Position numbers and translations under genes: made by a program
The notes under the pieces: model-generated
What the model saw: only the letters and a program-made list of their open reading frames with translations
Database searches by the model: none
What the model was told of the DNA's origin: nothing
From: Paenibacillus paridis
GTDB taxonomy: Bacteria; Bacillota; Bacilli; Paenibacillales; Paenibacillaceae
Length of the DNA stretch: 64,000 bases
Assembly (NCBI RefSeq): GCF_006345825.1
Contig: NZ_VCIX01000092.1
Span: forward strand, 1,178,001 to 1,242,000
Reading direction: 5' to 3'
Part shown: positions 1 through 7,272 of the stretch, piece by piece
How positions within the stretch are numbered: position 1 is the stretch's first letter
Layout: each line of letters begins with the position of its first letter

Positions 1-262
1 CTTGTTCGTTCGTGAAAAATCAATTAAAATAAAGCATGGATACAGTTGCCACAACTATTACAGATGGCAAGGACAGGCTGCCCACAAGCGGCGCCAGCTT
101 AGGCTGAGCATGCTTCGGGACGTATGTCCGGCACTTTTTTCGTCAACAATAGTGCAGTAGTTCTGTCGGTATTTGGCAAGAAGCGAACTTGTCGTTTTTA
201 CATCTACTAAACATAAAAAATCGGATTTGAACATTTGCAGGCAGATGCACAAGCAAGACCGT
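1..262. other. Non-coding left edge upstream of remA
   Basis: No plus-strand reading frame of useful length is present, and the only open frame, on the minus strand, has no ribosome site or recognisable product. The stretch ends in the strong ribosome site GGCGGAGGAGGA at 264-275 that serves remA. I see no clear promoter. Confidence 0.5.
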
Positions 263-282
263 AGGCGGAGGAGGAACCAGGC

Positions 283-543
283 TTGGCTATTAAACTCATT
301 AATATCGGATTCGGTAATATTGTATCAGCGAACCGCATTATTTCAATCGTAAGCCCGGAATCGGCTCCGATTAAGAGGATCATTCAAGAGGCACGCGACC
401 GCCATATGCTTATAGATGCGACTTATGGACGCCGAACGCGTGCTGTAATTATTACGGATAGCGATCATGTGATTTTATCCGCTGTTCAGCCAGAGACGGT
501 TGCGCACCGGTTATCCACGAAGGACGACGATAACGACGAATAG
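283..543 (+). CDS. remA: RemA family DNA-binding regulator (DUF370)
   Basis: An 86-residue protein of the RemA/DUF370 family. In Bacillus subtilis RemA binds DNA as a ring-shaped oligomer and activates extracellular-matrix and osmoprotection genes. The family start ([10 protein letters not shown]) and the conserved RRTRAVI segment near residues 50-56 are visible. The start is TTG at 283, chosen because GGAGGAGGA ends 8 bases upstream and the protein begins exactly where the family does. It lies 13 bases before gmk, the usual arrangement in Bacilli, although the yicC-type gene that often precedes it is not visible here. Confidence 0.93.
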   Translation: MAIKLINIGFGNIVSANRIISIVSPESAPIKRIIQEARDRHMLIDATYGRRTRAVIITDSDHVILSAVQPETVAHRLSTKDDDNDE

Positions 544-556
544 TACGGGGAGTAAT

Positions 557-1174
557 ATGGATAAGGGATTGTTAATTGTATTGTCCGGCCCTTCAGGGGT
601 TGGCAAAGGAACCGTTTGTTCCGTTCTGCGAAATAAGGTGCCTGAGCTGGTCTATTCGGTGTCCGCAACGACCCGTCTGCCGCGTCAGGGTGAAGTAGAT
701 GGCGTGAATTACTTTTTTAAGACCAGAGAGCAGTTCCAGGATATGATTGCGCGAGACGCACTCTTGGAGCATGCCGAATATGTTGGTAACTACTACGGTA
801 CGCCGCGCGATTTCGTTGAACGTACTTTAGCGAGCGGGAAGGACGTTATTTTGGAGATTGAAGTGCAAGGAGCGCTTAAGGTGAAACAGAAGTTTCCCGA
901 AGGCATCTTCGTATTTTTGTTGCCTCCGTCCCTCGATGAGTTAAAGCAGCGGATAACCGGCCGTGGTACAGAATCTTTGGATACGATCAATAACCGTATG
1001 TCTGTAGCTGTTGACGAGATGAATTTGCTCGGACACTATGACTATGCGGTATTGAATGATGAGATAGATGCTGCTTGCGATCGTATTCGCAGTATCATGA
1101 TTGCCGAGCATTGCCGCAGAGAAAGATACTTGCCTTACGTTTCAGGAATGGTTGCCGCAATTGAGAAAGCATGA
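557..1174 (+). CDS. gmk: Guanylate kinase
   Basis: A 205-residue guanylate kinase that phosphorylates GMP to GDP with ATP in cytoplasmic purine nucleotide synthesis. The P-loop GPSGVGKGT is at residues 11-19, followed by the GMP-binding region ([15 protein letters not shown]) and the lid segment with YGTPRDFVE. The start at 557 was chosen over an upstream in-frame ATG at 500, because that ATG lies inside remA, while ACGGGGAG sits just before 557 and the protein then has normal family length. It is part of a remA-gmk-rpoZ operon, with rpoZ starting 16 bases downstream. Confidence 0.97.
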   Translation: MDKGLLIVLSGPSGVGKGTVCSVLRNKVPELVYSVSATTRLPRQGEVDGVNYFFKTREQFQDMIARDALLEHAEYVGNYYGTPRDFVERTLASGKDVILEIEVQGALKVKQKFPEGIFVFLLPPSLDELKQRITGRGTESLDTINNRMSVAVDEMNLLGHYDYAVLNDEIDAACDRIRSIMIAEHCRRERYLPYVSGMVAAIEKA

Positions 1175-1190
1175 GTGAGGAGAATGAACG

Positions 1191-1400
1191 ATGTTATATC
1201 CGTCCATTGATGAAATGGTGAAAAAAGTTGACAGTAAGTACACGCTAGTCGTAGCTGCTTCCAGACGCGCTCGCATGCTCCGTAACGGAGACAAGTCGGA
1301 GCTCAAGAACCCGCGCTCCCGCAAATATGTTGGCGTAGCGCTGGAGGAAATCTACGGCGACATTCTTCAAGTGGAAAACCTCGCAACCAAAGAGGACTAG
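1191..1400 (+). CDS. rpoZ: RNA polymerase omega subunit
   Basis: A 69-residue omega subunit that helps assemble and stabilise RNA polymerase. The omega core appears as the start LYPSIDEM, then KYTLVVAASRRARM and the helix KYVGVALEEIYG. The ribosome site GTGAGGAGAATG lies just upstream of ATG 1191. It is the last gene of the remA-gmk-rpoZ group and is followed at once by an intrinsic terminator. In many Bacilli coaBC follows directly, but here about 4.6 kb of accessory genes intervene. Confidence 0.95.
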   Translation: MLYPSIDEMVKKVDSKYTLVVAASRRARMLRNGDKSELKNPRSRKYVGVALEEIYGDILQVENLATKED

Positions 1401-1421
1401 TCAGCGGAATGAACATACGGA

Positions 1422-1457
1422 ACGGAGTATCTGCTTAGCGCAGATGCTCCGTTTTTT
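1422..1457 (+). terminator. Intrinsic terminator after rpoZ
   Basis: A 13-bp stem (ACGGAGTATCTGC pairing with GCAGATGCTCCGT, one G-U pair) with a 5-base loop, followed by a run of seven T. It closes the remA-gmk-rpoZ operon. Confidence 0.92.
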
Positions 1458-1601
1458 TGATATATAGGAAAGTAAATCATATCGCTATCCCTGCTTTCTT
1501 TCTCGGAATGAAACGCTCTGCGCAGACAAAGGACGGCAGCGGTCTTTTCACCTTACGTTTGTACAAAAAAATCGCCTATTTCAAAATGCCTTCCGATTGT
1601 A

Positions 1602-1625
1602 TATAATGAGAATGATTATCATTTA
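1602..1625 (+). promoter_or_regulatory. Fur box over the -10 of the btr-like gene
   Basis: TGAGAATGATTATCATTT at 1607-1624 closely matches the Fur consensus (GATAATGATAATCATTATC). It overlaps a TATAAT -10 at 1602-1607, so iron-bound Fur should block transcription of the regulator that starts at 1680. An 18-base core of the same sequence recurs before the next gene at 3327. Confidence 0.88.
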
Positions 1626-1679
1626 AAGACAGAGTTATGACTTTCTCAGTGCAGTCTTAAAGAAAAGGGTGTTGTTCTT

Positions 1680-3269
1680 ATGCATTACCAGCTTGGAAAA
1701 GTTCATAAGCACGTTGCGGATATTGAGATCATAGCTGAGGCAGGCAACTGCCATTCAATATGTATTGTCATGGCTGGAAACGGCACGATAGGCATAGGTG
1801 ATAAGAGATTTGATGTCAATTGCAGTATAGCCATTGTTGCAGAACGAGGCCATTCAGTCACGCTGCATGCAGCTCCCTTTCATGCCATGCACGTGCTAAG
1901 AATTGAATTTTCGGAAAGACCAATCATTGAATTTGGCAAATTAAATGAGGATAGGGCTTTGCGGGCTTGGCCGTTTGAAGAGGGAGGAAGGATTAAGCTG
2001 AATCGGCAGTTCATGCAGCTGGCCGTTGATTTGGAGCGGGAATGGAGTTTAGGCTGCTATGAGGATAAAGCATGCGGTTCGGAAGCGATTTTTGGTACTC
2101 TTCTTCATAAGCTGTTGGAACTGCATGGGAAGATAAAACAGCCGACTTCCCATTCTTGGATGGAGAATGCCATTCGGCATATTAAAGAAAATTACCGAGA
2201 GCCTTTGACGAGGAAGGAGATGGCCGCCTTTGCAGGCGTGAGCCCGGAGCATTTCTCGAGGGAATTCATGAAGCATAACGGCAAAACCTTTAAAGCATAC
2301 ATAACGGAGCTTCGCATTCGCTCGGCACAGGAGCAATTGCTGGGGTCAAACTCGGATTTAGTCGAGATCGCGCTTCAAGTCGGTTATCAGGACGGCTTTT
2401 ATTTAAGCCGCAAGTTCAAACAATTTGTCGGAGCAGCACCTACGATCTATTTGAAAAAACCAAAGAAAATCGCATCTTTAACCTATAATTATTCAGCAAG
2501 CTTATTAGCGCTCGGCATAACGCCAAGCGTGGCGGTTATTTCCAGCTGGGTATTCAATCATTTCCGCGGTTCTATTGATAATCAAACTGCGCAGTGGCAC
2601 GACAATGTACCTGCGCGATTGTATGATACGATCCGCCCGACCAGGCCTGATCTTATCCTCGATTATAGTTTGGATGATGAGCGTGCTGCTGAGCTGCGGG
2701 CGATTGCGCCTCTGATTCGTCTGCCGTTCGAGGTGCTTCCGTGGGACGAGCAGTTTCGTTATATTGCCGAGGTTGTAGATAAAGGAAAGGAAGCGGAAAC
2801 TTGCTTGAACCGGCTCCAAGCGTTGATAGAGCGGGCAAACCAAAGGCTAGACCTTGAGATAGGGAAGCGCGGTACGGCCGTTGTTATTGAACTTGGTGTG
2901 GATAAATGCTACGTATTCGGCGATAAATGGGGACGAGGCACGCATGTATTGTATGATCCGCTGCAATTTGCCCCGCCCGAAAGCTTGCTTCAAGACGGTC
3001 GATGCAAGATTGGCTACGAGGAAACAACGCTACAAGTTATTCATGAATATGCAGCTGACTTTATCTTTTATCATTTGCCGGACAACGCAGAAGAACGCTC
3101 GCGCGTATTGGCTTTTATGGAAACGGAAAGTTGGGAGAGCCTTGCGGCCGTCAAAAATAAACAAGCTTACAGGATTGAAGGGGACGCTTTTTATGGTTTT
3201 GATCCGGCGTCAACAAAGAAACAGCTGATGGATATGATGGCTTTGTTAACCGGAGGAAACGGCGGCTAA
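1680..3269 (+). CDS. Btr-like AraC regulator with siderophore-binding domain
   Basis: A 529-residue protein with three parts: an N-terminal cupin-like sensor region (about 1-130), an AraC/XylS pair of helix-turn-helices (about 160-260, with GVSPEHFSREF and ALQVGYQDGFYLSRKFK), and a C-terminal periplasmic-binding-protein-like domain (about 270-525). B. subtilis Btr has this architecture and length; it senses bacillibactin in the cytoplasm and activates the feuABC uptake operon. A Fur box covers its promoter, and the next gene is a siderophore-binding lipoprotein with its own Fur box, so the likely job is substrate-induced activation of iron uptake. No permease genes follow. Confidence 0.87.
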   Translation: MHYQLGKVHKHVADIEIIAEAGNCHSICIVMAGNGTIGIGDKRFDVNCSIAIVAERGHSVTLHAAPFHAMHVLRIEFSERPIIEFGKLNEDRALRAWPFEEGGRIKLNRQFMQLAVDLEREWSLGCYEDKACGSEAIFGTLLHKLLELHGKIKQPTSHSWMENAIRHIKENYREPLTRKEMAAFAGVSPEHFSREFMKHNGKTFKAYITELRIRSAQEQLLGSNSDLVEIALQVGYQDGFYLSRKFKQFVGAAPTIYLKKPKKIASLTYNYSASLLALGITPSVAVISSWVFNHFRGSIDNQTAQWHDNVPARLYDTIRPTRPDLILDYSLDDERAAELRAIAPLIRLPFEVLPWDEQFRYIAEVVDKGKEAETCLNRLQALIERANQRLDLEIGKRGTAVVIELGVDKCYVFGDKWGRGTHVLYDPLQFAPPESLLQDGRCKIGYEETTLQVIHEYAADFIFYHLPDNAEERSRVLAFMETESWESLAAVKNKQAYRIEGDAFYGFDPASTKKQLMDMMALLTGGNGG

Positions 3270-3326
3270 AAACGGCATCACATTTAGCCATGGACGAAGA
3301 TAGAGGCGAATTGGTAAAGTTATTTT

Positions 3327-3345
3327 TGAGAATGATTATCATTCG
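3327..3345 (+). promoter_or_regulatory. Fur box upstream of siderophore-binding lipoprotein
   Basis: TGAGAATGATTATCATTC is nearly identical to the Fur box at 1607 and lies 34 bases before the start of the lipoprotein gene. Iron repression is the expected effect. A Btr-type activator site may also lie nearby but cannot be picked out by eye. Confidence 0.85.
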
Positions 3346-3378
3346 TATTAAATAACTAGCGGAAAGAGGAACAGTAAG

Positions 3379-4374
3379 ATGCAAAAATGGAACAAAGGAT
3401 TAGGATTGGGGTCGATTTTTCTTGTTTTTATTTTGCTCATGACAGCCTGCGGCGGAGCGAATGGTCAAAACAGCAATACACCAACAAAAACAGATACGGC
3501 AAGCACCGAAGCGCCAACAGCGGAACCGGAAAAGACAACAAGAATCTACAACACGGTCAAGGGAGATGTGGAAATTCCGGTTGCACCGAAGCGCATCATC
3601 GCCGAACAATATTTGCAGACCATTTTGGCACTTGGCGTTAAGCCGGTAGGAGCAAGCGAATATTACATCGACAATCCGTATACGAAGGATTTGGCGGCTG
3701 GCATCGAAAGCACAGGAGATCGAAGCGGCACAAATTTGGAGAAGGTGACGGCGCTCGAGCCCGATCTGATTATAACGGCAACGGTTGATGACAATACGTA
3801 TGAGCAGCTATCGAAAATCGCCCCAACGGTCGTCATCCCGTTCGGAACCGATGCTCAGTTCAAAGGCGTGCATGAGGAAGTCAAAGGCATAGGCGAGCTG
3901 CTTGGCAAACAAGAGGAAGCGGAGAAATGGCTTGCGAAATACGATGATAAAATCAGCGAGCTGCGAGGCAAGCTGGAAGGCGTGATTGCACCTACCGAAA
4001 CCTTCTCCATCATTGAGTCAGGCGGAAAAACGTTTTATACGTTTGGGGACAATTTCGGAAGAGGGGGACAAGCGATTTACGGAGCTTTGCAGCTTACGCC
4101 ATCGGAAATTATTAAGAACGAGCTGATGACCGCGCAGTGGAAAGAGCTCACGCTTGAGGTTATTCCCGATTACGCTGCTGACCACGTTTTGCTATTCTCG
4201 GAAACAGGTTCTGACGAATTCAAGAAAAGCAATGTGTGGCAATCGATTCCCGCAGTAAAAAACAATCAGGTTTATGAGCTTCCTGCCGACCGGTACTGGT
4301 ATTTCGATCCTGTGTCCGTGCTGGCTCAGGCAGAAGAAATTACAGGAATGCTGCTTGAGAGAAACAAAAAATAG
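3379..4374 (+). CDS. Ferric-siderophore ABC transporter substrate-binding lipoprotein
   Basis: A 331-residue lipoprotein. It has a signal peptide with lipobox LMTAC (Cys24), then a Thr/Asn/Glu-rich linker, then a class III periplasmic-binding fold of the FeuA/YfiY/FhuD group. Conserved family segments are PKRIIAEQYLQTILALGVKP near the start and EPDLIITA in the middle. It would capture an iron-siderophore outside the membrane and pass it to a permease. The start ATG 3379 follows AAGAGGAA. It is regulated by a Fur box and flanked by a Btr-like regulator, but no permease or ATPase gene is adjacent, so it must use a transporter encoded elsewhere. The exact siderophore is unknown. Confidence 0.88.
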   Translation: MQKWNKGLGLGSIFLVFILLMTACGGANGQNSNTPTKTDTASTEAPTAEPEKTTRIYNTVKGDVEIPVAPKRIIAEQYLQTILALGVKPVGASEYYIDNPYTKDLAAGIESTGDRSGTNLEKVTALEPDLIITATVDDNTYEQLSKIAPTVVIPFGTDAQFKGVHEEVKGIGELLGKQEEAEKWLAKYDDKISELRGKLEGVIAPTETFSIIESGGKTFYTFGDNFGRGGQAIYGALQLTPSEIIKNELMTAQWKELTLEVIPDYAADHVLLFSETGSDEFKKSNVWQSIPAVKNNQVYELPADRYWYFDPVSVLAQAEEITGMLLERNKK

Positions 4375-4395
4375 CAGTCGATGCCCATTCAATTG

Positions 4396-4441
4396 AAAAG
4401 CTGTCCAAACGTAGCTCTGCTGCTTTGGACAGCTTTTTTGT
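4396..4441 (+). terminator. Intrinsic terminator after siderophore-binding gene
   Basis: A perfect 14-bp stem, AAAAGCTGTCCAAA (4396-4409) with TTTGGACAGCTTTT (4424-4437), followed by further T residues. Confidence 0.93.
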
Positions 4442-4540
4442 GTAACGAGGCCAAAAGTTTGATAAACTAGATTCACGTTGTTCAAGAGGGATCGCTTGCA
4501 AAAACCGAAGGAATAAATCATTTTTGGGGAGATGAATGCT

Positions 4541-4732
4541 TTGGCGAATGAGCAAGATATTGAGGAAATAAAAAGAACGCTCAAACAACTAGAGGATCAG
4601 ATCGTCCAGATTAAAAAGGAAGCGCGGAAGCCTAGATCGTTTTGGTCGCGCTTTGCCATCGGTTTTTTAATCGTTTTTATCGCGATGATCATGGCTTCGG
4701 GGGTCCTGTCGTTTTTTCAGTATCATAACTAA
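4541..4732 (+). CDS. Small membrane protein with coiled-coil N-terminus
   Basis: A 63-residue protein of unknown function. Residues 1-32 form a charged helix with heptad-like spacing (IEEIKRTLKQLEDQI), then a basic stretch, then one hydrophobic membrane segment (about 39-58). The start is TTG 4541 rather than the in-frame ATG 4532, because the ribosome site GGGGAG at 4526-4531 abuts the ATG but stands 9 bases from the TTG. It lies 20 bases before the Nudix gene and is probably co-transcribed with it. No family is recognised. Confidence 0.7.
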   Translation: MANEQDIEEIKRTLKQLEDQIVQIKKEARKPRSFWSRFAIGFLIVFIAMIMASGVLSFFQYHN

Positions 4733-4752
4733 ATGAAGAGGAAGATCAAGAT

Positions 4753-5286
4753 ATGTTGATTGAACTACATGAATTTCCGGCCCTCTCTAAAGGAATCGTA
4801 TGGGGCCCTGTTGAGAATTGTTTCACCCTCGATTATGAAGTGGACGAGGCCTCGGTAAGCAATATTAGCATCATTCCGATGGTTGGCGAGAAGTATGTGA
4901 TCATGCAAATTGATAATGGCAAGTGGGAGCTGATTGGTGGAACCCTGGAGCCTAATGAATATTATATGGACGCCTTGTCCAGAGAAGTGAAGGAGGAGCT
5001 GGGGGCGGAGCTGGTTTCCTACAAGCTCTTTGGTTGCTTTAAGTGCCATTCTTCAGCGAGCGTTCCTTATCGGCCGCATATTCCCCACCCTAATTTCGTC
5101 AGGCTTGTCGGTTACGGTCAGGTCAACATTGTAGGCGCCCCATTAAACCCACCGGATGGCGAGCAGGTGATTGCGGTTGAAGTTGTCGAGATCGAAGAAG
5201 CGGTCAGAAGGTTTGAGGAGATCGGCCGGTTTGATATTGCCGAGCTTTACTTAATGGCACATCAGTTACGACTTGGAGCGCTTTAA
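4753..5286 (+). CDS. Nudix hydrolase
   Basis: A 177-residue Nudix-fold hydrolase. The full Nudix box is visible near residues 61-84: G, five residues, E, seven residues, then REVKEELGAEL. Such enzymes cleave a nucleoside diphosphate linked to another group using Mg2+ or Mn2+. The substrate cannot be told from sequence. It follows the small membrane protein gene closely and is followed by a 170-base gap. The ribosome site GAAGAGGAAG precedes ATG 4753. Confidence 0.85.
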   Translation: MLIELHEFPALSKGIVWGPVENCFTLDYEVDEASVSNISIIPMVGEKYVIMQIDNGKWELIGGTLEPNEYYMDALSREVKEELGAELVSYKLFGCFKCHSSASVPYRPHIPHPNFVRLVGYGQVNIVGAPLNPPDGEQVIAVEVVEIEEAVRRFEEIGRFDIAELYLMAHQLRLGAL

Positions 5287-5458
5287 CCGTATTGACTATT
5301 GCGAGGCTGCGATTATATATTTTGGTTTATCTATATTCATAAAAAAAGTGGATGATTAGCGTCAAAATCGGCTAGGTCTAGTTAGATTTTGAGGCGGCAT
5401 ATGATATGATAGAAAAAGTGATGGATGCTGCAGTGACGAATGAACAGGAGGGAACGGA

Positions 5459-5983
5459 ATGGACAAATTGCGTTATCCGATTGGCAGGTACTCGTTCGAA
5501 GGAATGACCGTAAAGCATCGGGAACAGTGGATTTCAGACATGGAGAAGCTGCCTGCGCAGCTTAGGGAAGCGCTGGCGGACTTAGATAACGAACAATGGG
5601 ATACCCCTTACAGAAGCGGTGGCTGGACCGTGCGTCAGGTCACGCACCATCTGGCAGATGCTTCGATGAACAGCTACTCGCGTTTTAAGCTTGCGCTTAC
5701 GGAGTCCAATCCGACCATTAAGCCCTTTAACGAGGAGCGCTGGGCAGAGACAGCAGACAGCTTGCAAGCATCGCCAGAGATTAGCCTTGCGATTGTTGAA
5801 GGGATTTATGCGAGATGGGTGCTGCTGCTGCGTTCCATGCAGCCTGCGGACTTTGAGAAAATGTTTTACCATCCCGAGAAGGGCAGTCAGTTCGGTTTGG
5901 CTTTTTTTCTCGGCTTCGTGGCTTGGCACGGCAGGCATCATGTCGCTCATATTACAAGCCTAAGAGAACGTAAGGGCTGGTAG
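5459..5983 (+). CDS. bstA: DinB-fold protein, YfiT/BstA type (bacillithiol S-transferase-like)
   Basis: A 174-residue DinB four-helix-bundle protein of the YfiT/BstA group, opening with the family signature LRYPIG. Metal-binding histidines are visible at THHLAD (about residues 62-63) and HGRHH (about 160-164), the usual triad for nickel or zinc. Family members conjugate bacillithiol to electrophiles, which suits the thiol chemistry of Bacilli. The ribosome site AGGAGGGA precedes ATG 5459. It stands alone, not obviously in an operon with its neighbours. Assignment to this particular subgroup is based on the N-terminal motif and length. Confidence 0.78.
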   Translation: MDKLRYPIGRYSFEGMTVKHREQWISDMEKLPAQLREALADLDNEQWDTPYRSGGWTVRQVTHHLADASMNSYSRFKLALTESNPTIKPFNEERWAETADSLQASPEISLAIVEGIYARWVLLLRSMQPADFEKMFYHPEKGSQFGLAFFLGFVAWHGRHHVAHITSLRERKGW

Positions 5984-6057
5984 CAAAAGACTGCTGGCGG
6001 ATATAAATCCCTCTATGCACTAATATACTAGCTTATAAGCTTGACAGGAGATACACC

Positions 6058-7272
6058 ATGCTAAAAGGAAAATCGATTATTCTCGGCATTACCGGCGGGA
6101 TTGCAGCTTATAAAGGCGCGGCGTTATGCAGCAAGCTCGTGCAAGCAGGCGCCAAGGTTCATGTGATCATGACCGAATCGGCAACCAAATTCATAACGCC
6201 GCTTACCTTGCAAACGTTATCGCGTAATCCGGTTCATATCGATACGTTTGATGAGCGGGACCCAGCGGTTGTATCGCATATTCATTTGGCGGACCATGCC
6301 GATCTTATCGTAATCGCTCCGGCGACAGCCAATGCGATTGCGAAGCTTGCGGGAGGACACGCGGATGACATGCTAAGCACGACGCTGCTTGCGGCGACAT
6401 GTCCTGTGCTAATCGCGCCGGCGATGAATGTTCATATGTATGAGCATCCCGCGGTTGTGCATAATTTGGAGCTGCTTGCCTCGCGCGGCGCGATGTTCGT
6501 AGAGCCAGGGACAGGGCAGCTAGCCTGTGGTTATGTGGCAAAGGGAAGACTGGCCGAGCCGGAAGATATTGTCCTTGCTATTGAATCGTGGTTCGATAGC
6601 GGCAGCAAGCTAAAAGGGAAGCGGCTGCTCGTGACGGCAGGCGGAACGATGGAGCGGCTGGATCCTGTTCGATATTTGACCAACGATTCGTCAGGGAAGA
6701 TGGGTTTTGCGATAGCAGAGGCGGCTCTGCTCATGGGTGCCGATGTCACCTTGGTAGCAGGCCGCACAACAGCGGCCCCTCCCGCAGGCGTCAACCTGAT
6801 CCGAGTGGAGTCCGCACAGCAAATGCTGGAAGCGGTGACTGGCCTGTACGATCATATGGATATCGTCGTGAAATCGGCAGCCGTTGCCGATTATCGGGCG
6901 GTTCAAATCAGTGATCATAAGCTGAAAAAAAATGGCGAAAAGCTTGTGCTGGAGTTTGAGCGGACGACAGATATATTAGAGACGCTCGGGCAGAAAAAGA
7001 AGCAGCAGTTTCTTGTTGGTTTTGCCGCTGAAACGGAGCAGGTCGAGCAATATGCGATGGACAAGCTTAGGCGTAAAAACTGCGACCTCATCGTTGCGAA
7101 CGATGTTAGCAAGGAAGGGGCGGGATTCAACGGCGACACAAACATTGTTCAGGTATTTGGAGAAGAAGGCTTGGTCGCCGCGCTGCCGCTCCTGTCCAAG
7201 AGAGAGGTTGCCGCTCGGCTGCTTGATCTGATTGCAGCACGGCTTTCTTCTCCTGGAGGGAAGAGGGAATGA
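6058..7272 (+). CDS. coaBC: Bifunctional phosphopantothenoylcysteine decarboxylase/synthetase
   Basis: A 404-residue CoaBC that makes 4-phosphopantetheine from phosphopantothenate and cysteine in two steps of coenzyme A synthesis. The N-terminal flavin-dependent decarboxylase (about 1-180) shows GGIAAYK, an active-site histidine in the SHIHLAD region, the PAMNVHMY motif and the substrate-flap cysteine in LACGYVAKGRL. The C-terminal synthetase (about 190-400) shows LLVTAGGTMERLDPVRY and VANDVSKEG. The last bases overlap priA as ATGA. Later in the window coaD supplies a further step of the pathway. Confidence 0.96.
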   Translation: MLKGKSIILGITGGIAAYKGAALCSKLVQAGAKVHVIMTESATKFITPLTLQTLSRNPVHIDTFDERDPAVVSHIHLADHADLIVIAPATANAIAKLAGGHADDMLSTTLLAATCPVLIAPAMNVHMYEHPAVVHNLELLASRGAMFVEPGTGQLACGYVAKGRLAEPEDIVLAIESWFDSGSKLKGKRLLVTAGGTMERLDPVRYLTNDSSGKMGFAIAEAALLMGADVTLVAGRTTAAPPAGVNLIRVESAQQMLEAVTGLYDHMDIVVKSAAVADYRAVQISDHKLKKNGEKLVLEFERTTDILETLGQKKKQQFLVGFAAETEQVEQYAMDKLRRKNCDLIVANDVSKEGAGFNGDTNIVQVFGEEGLVAALPLLSKREVAARLLDLIAARLSSPGGKRE

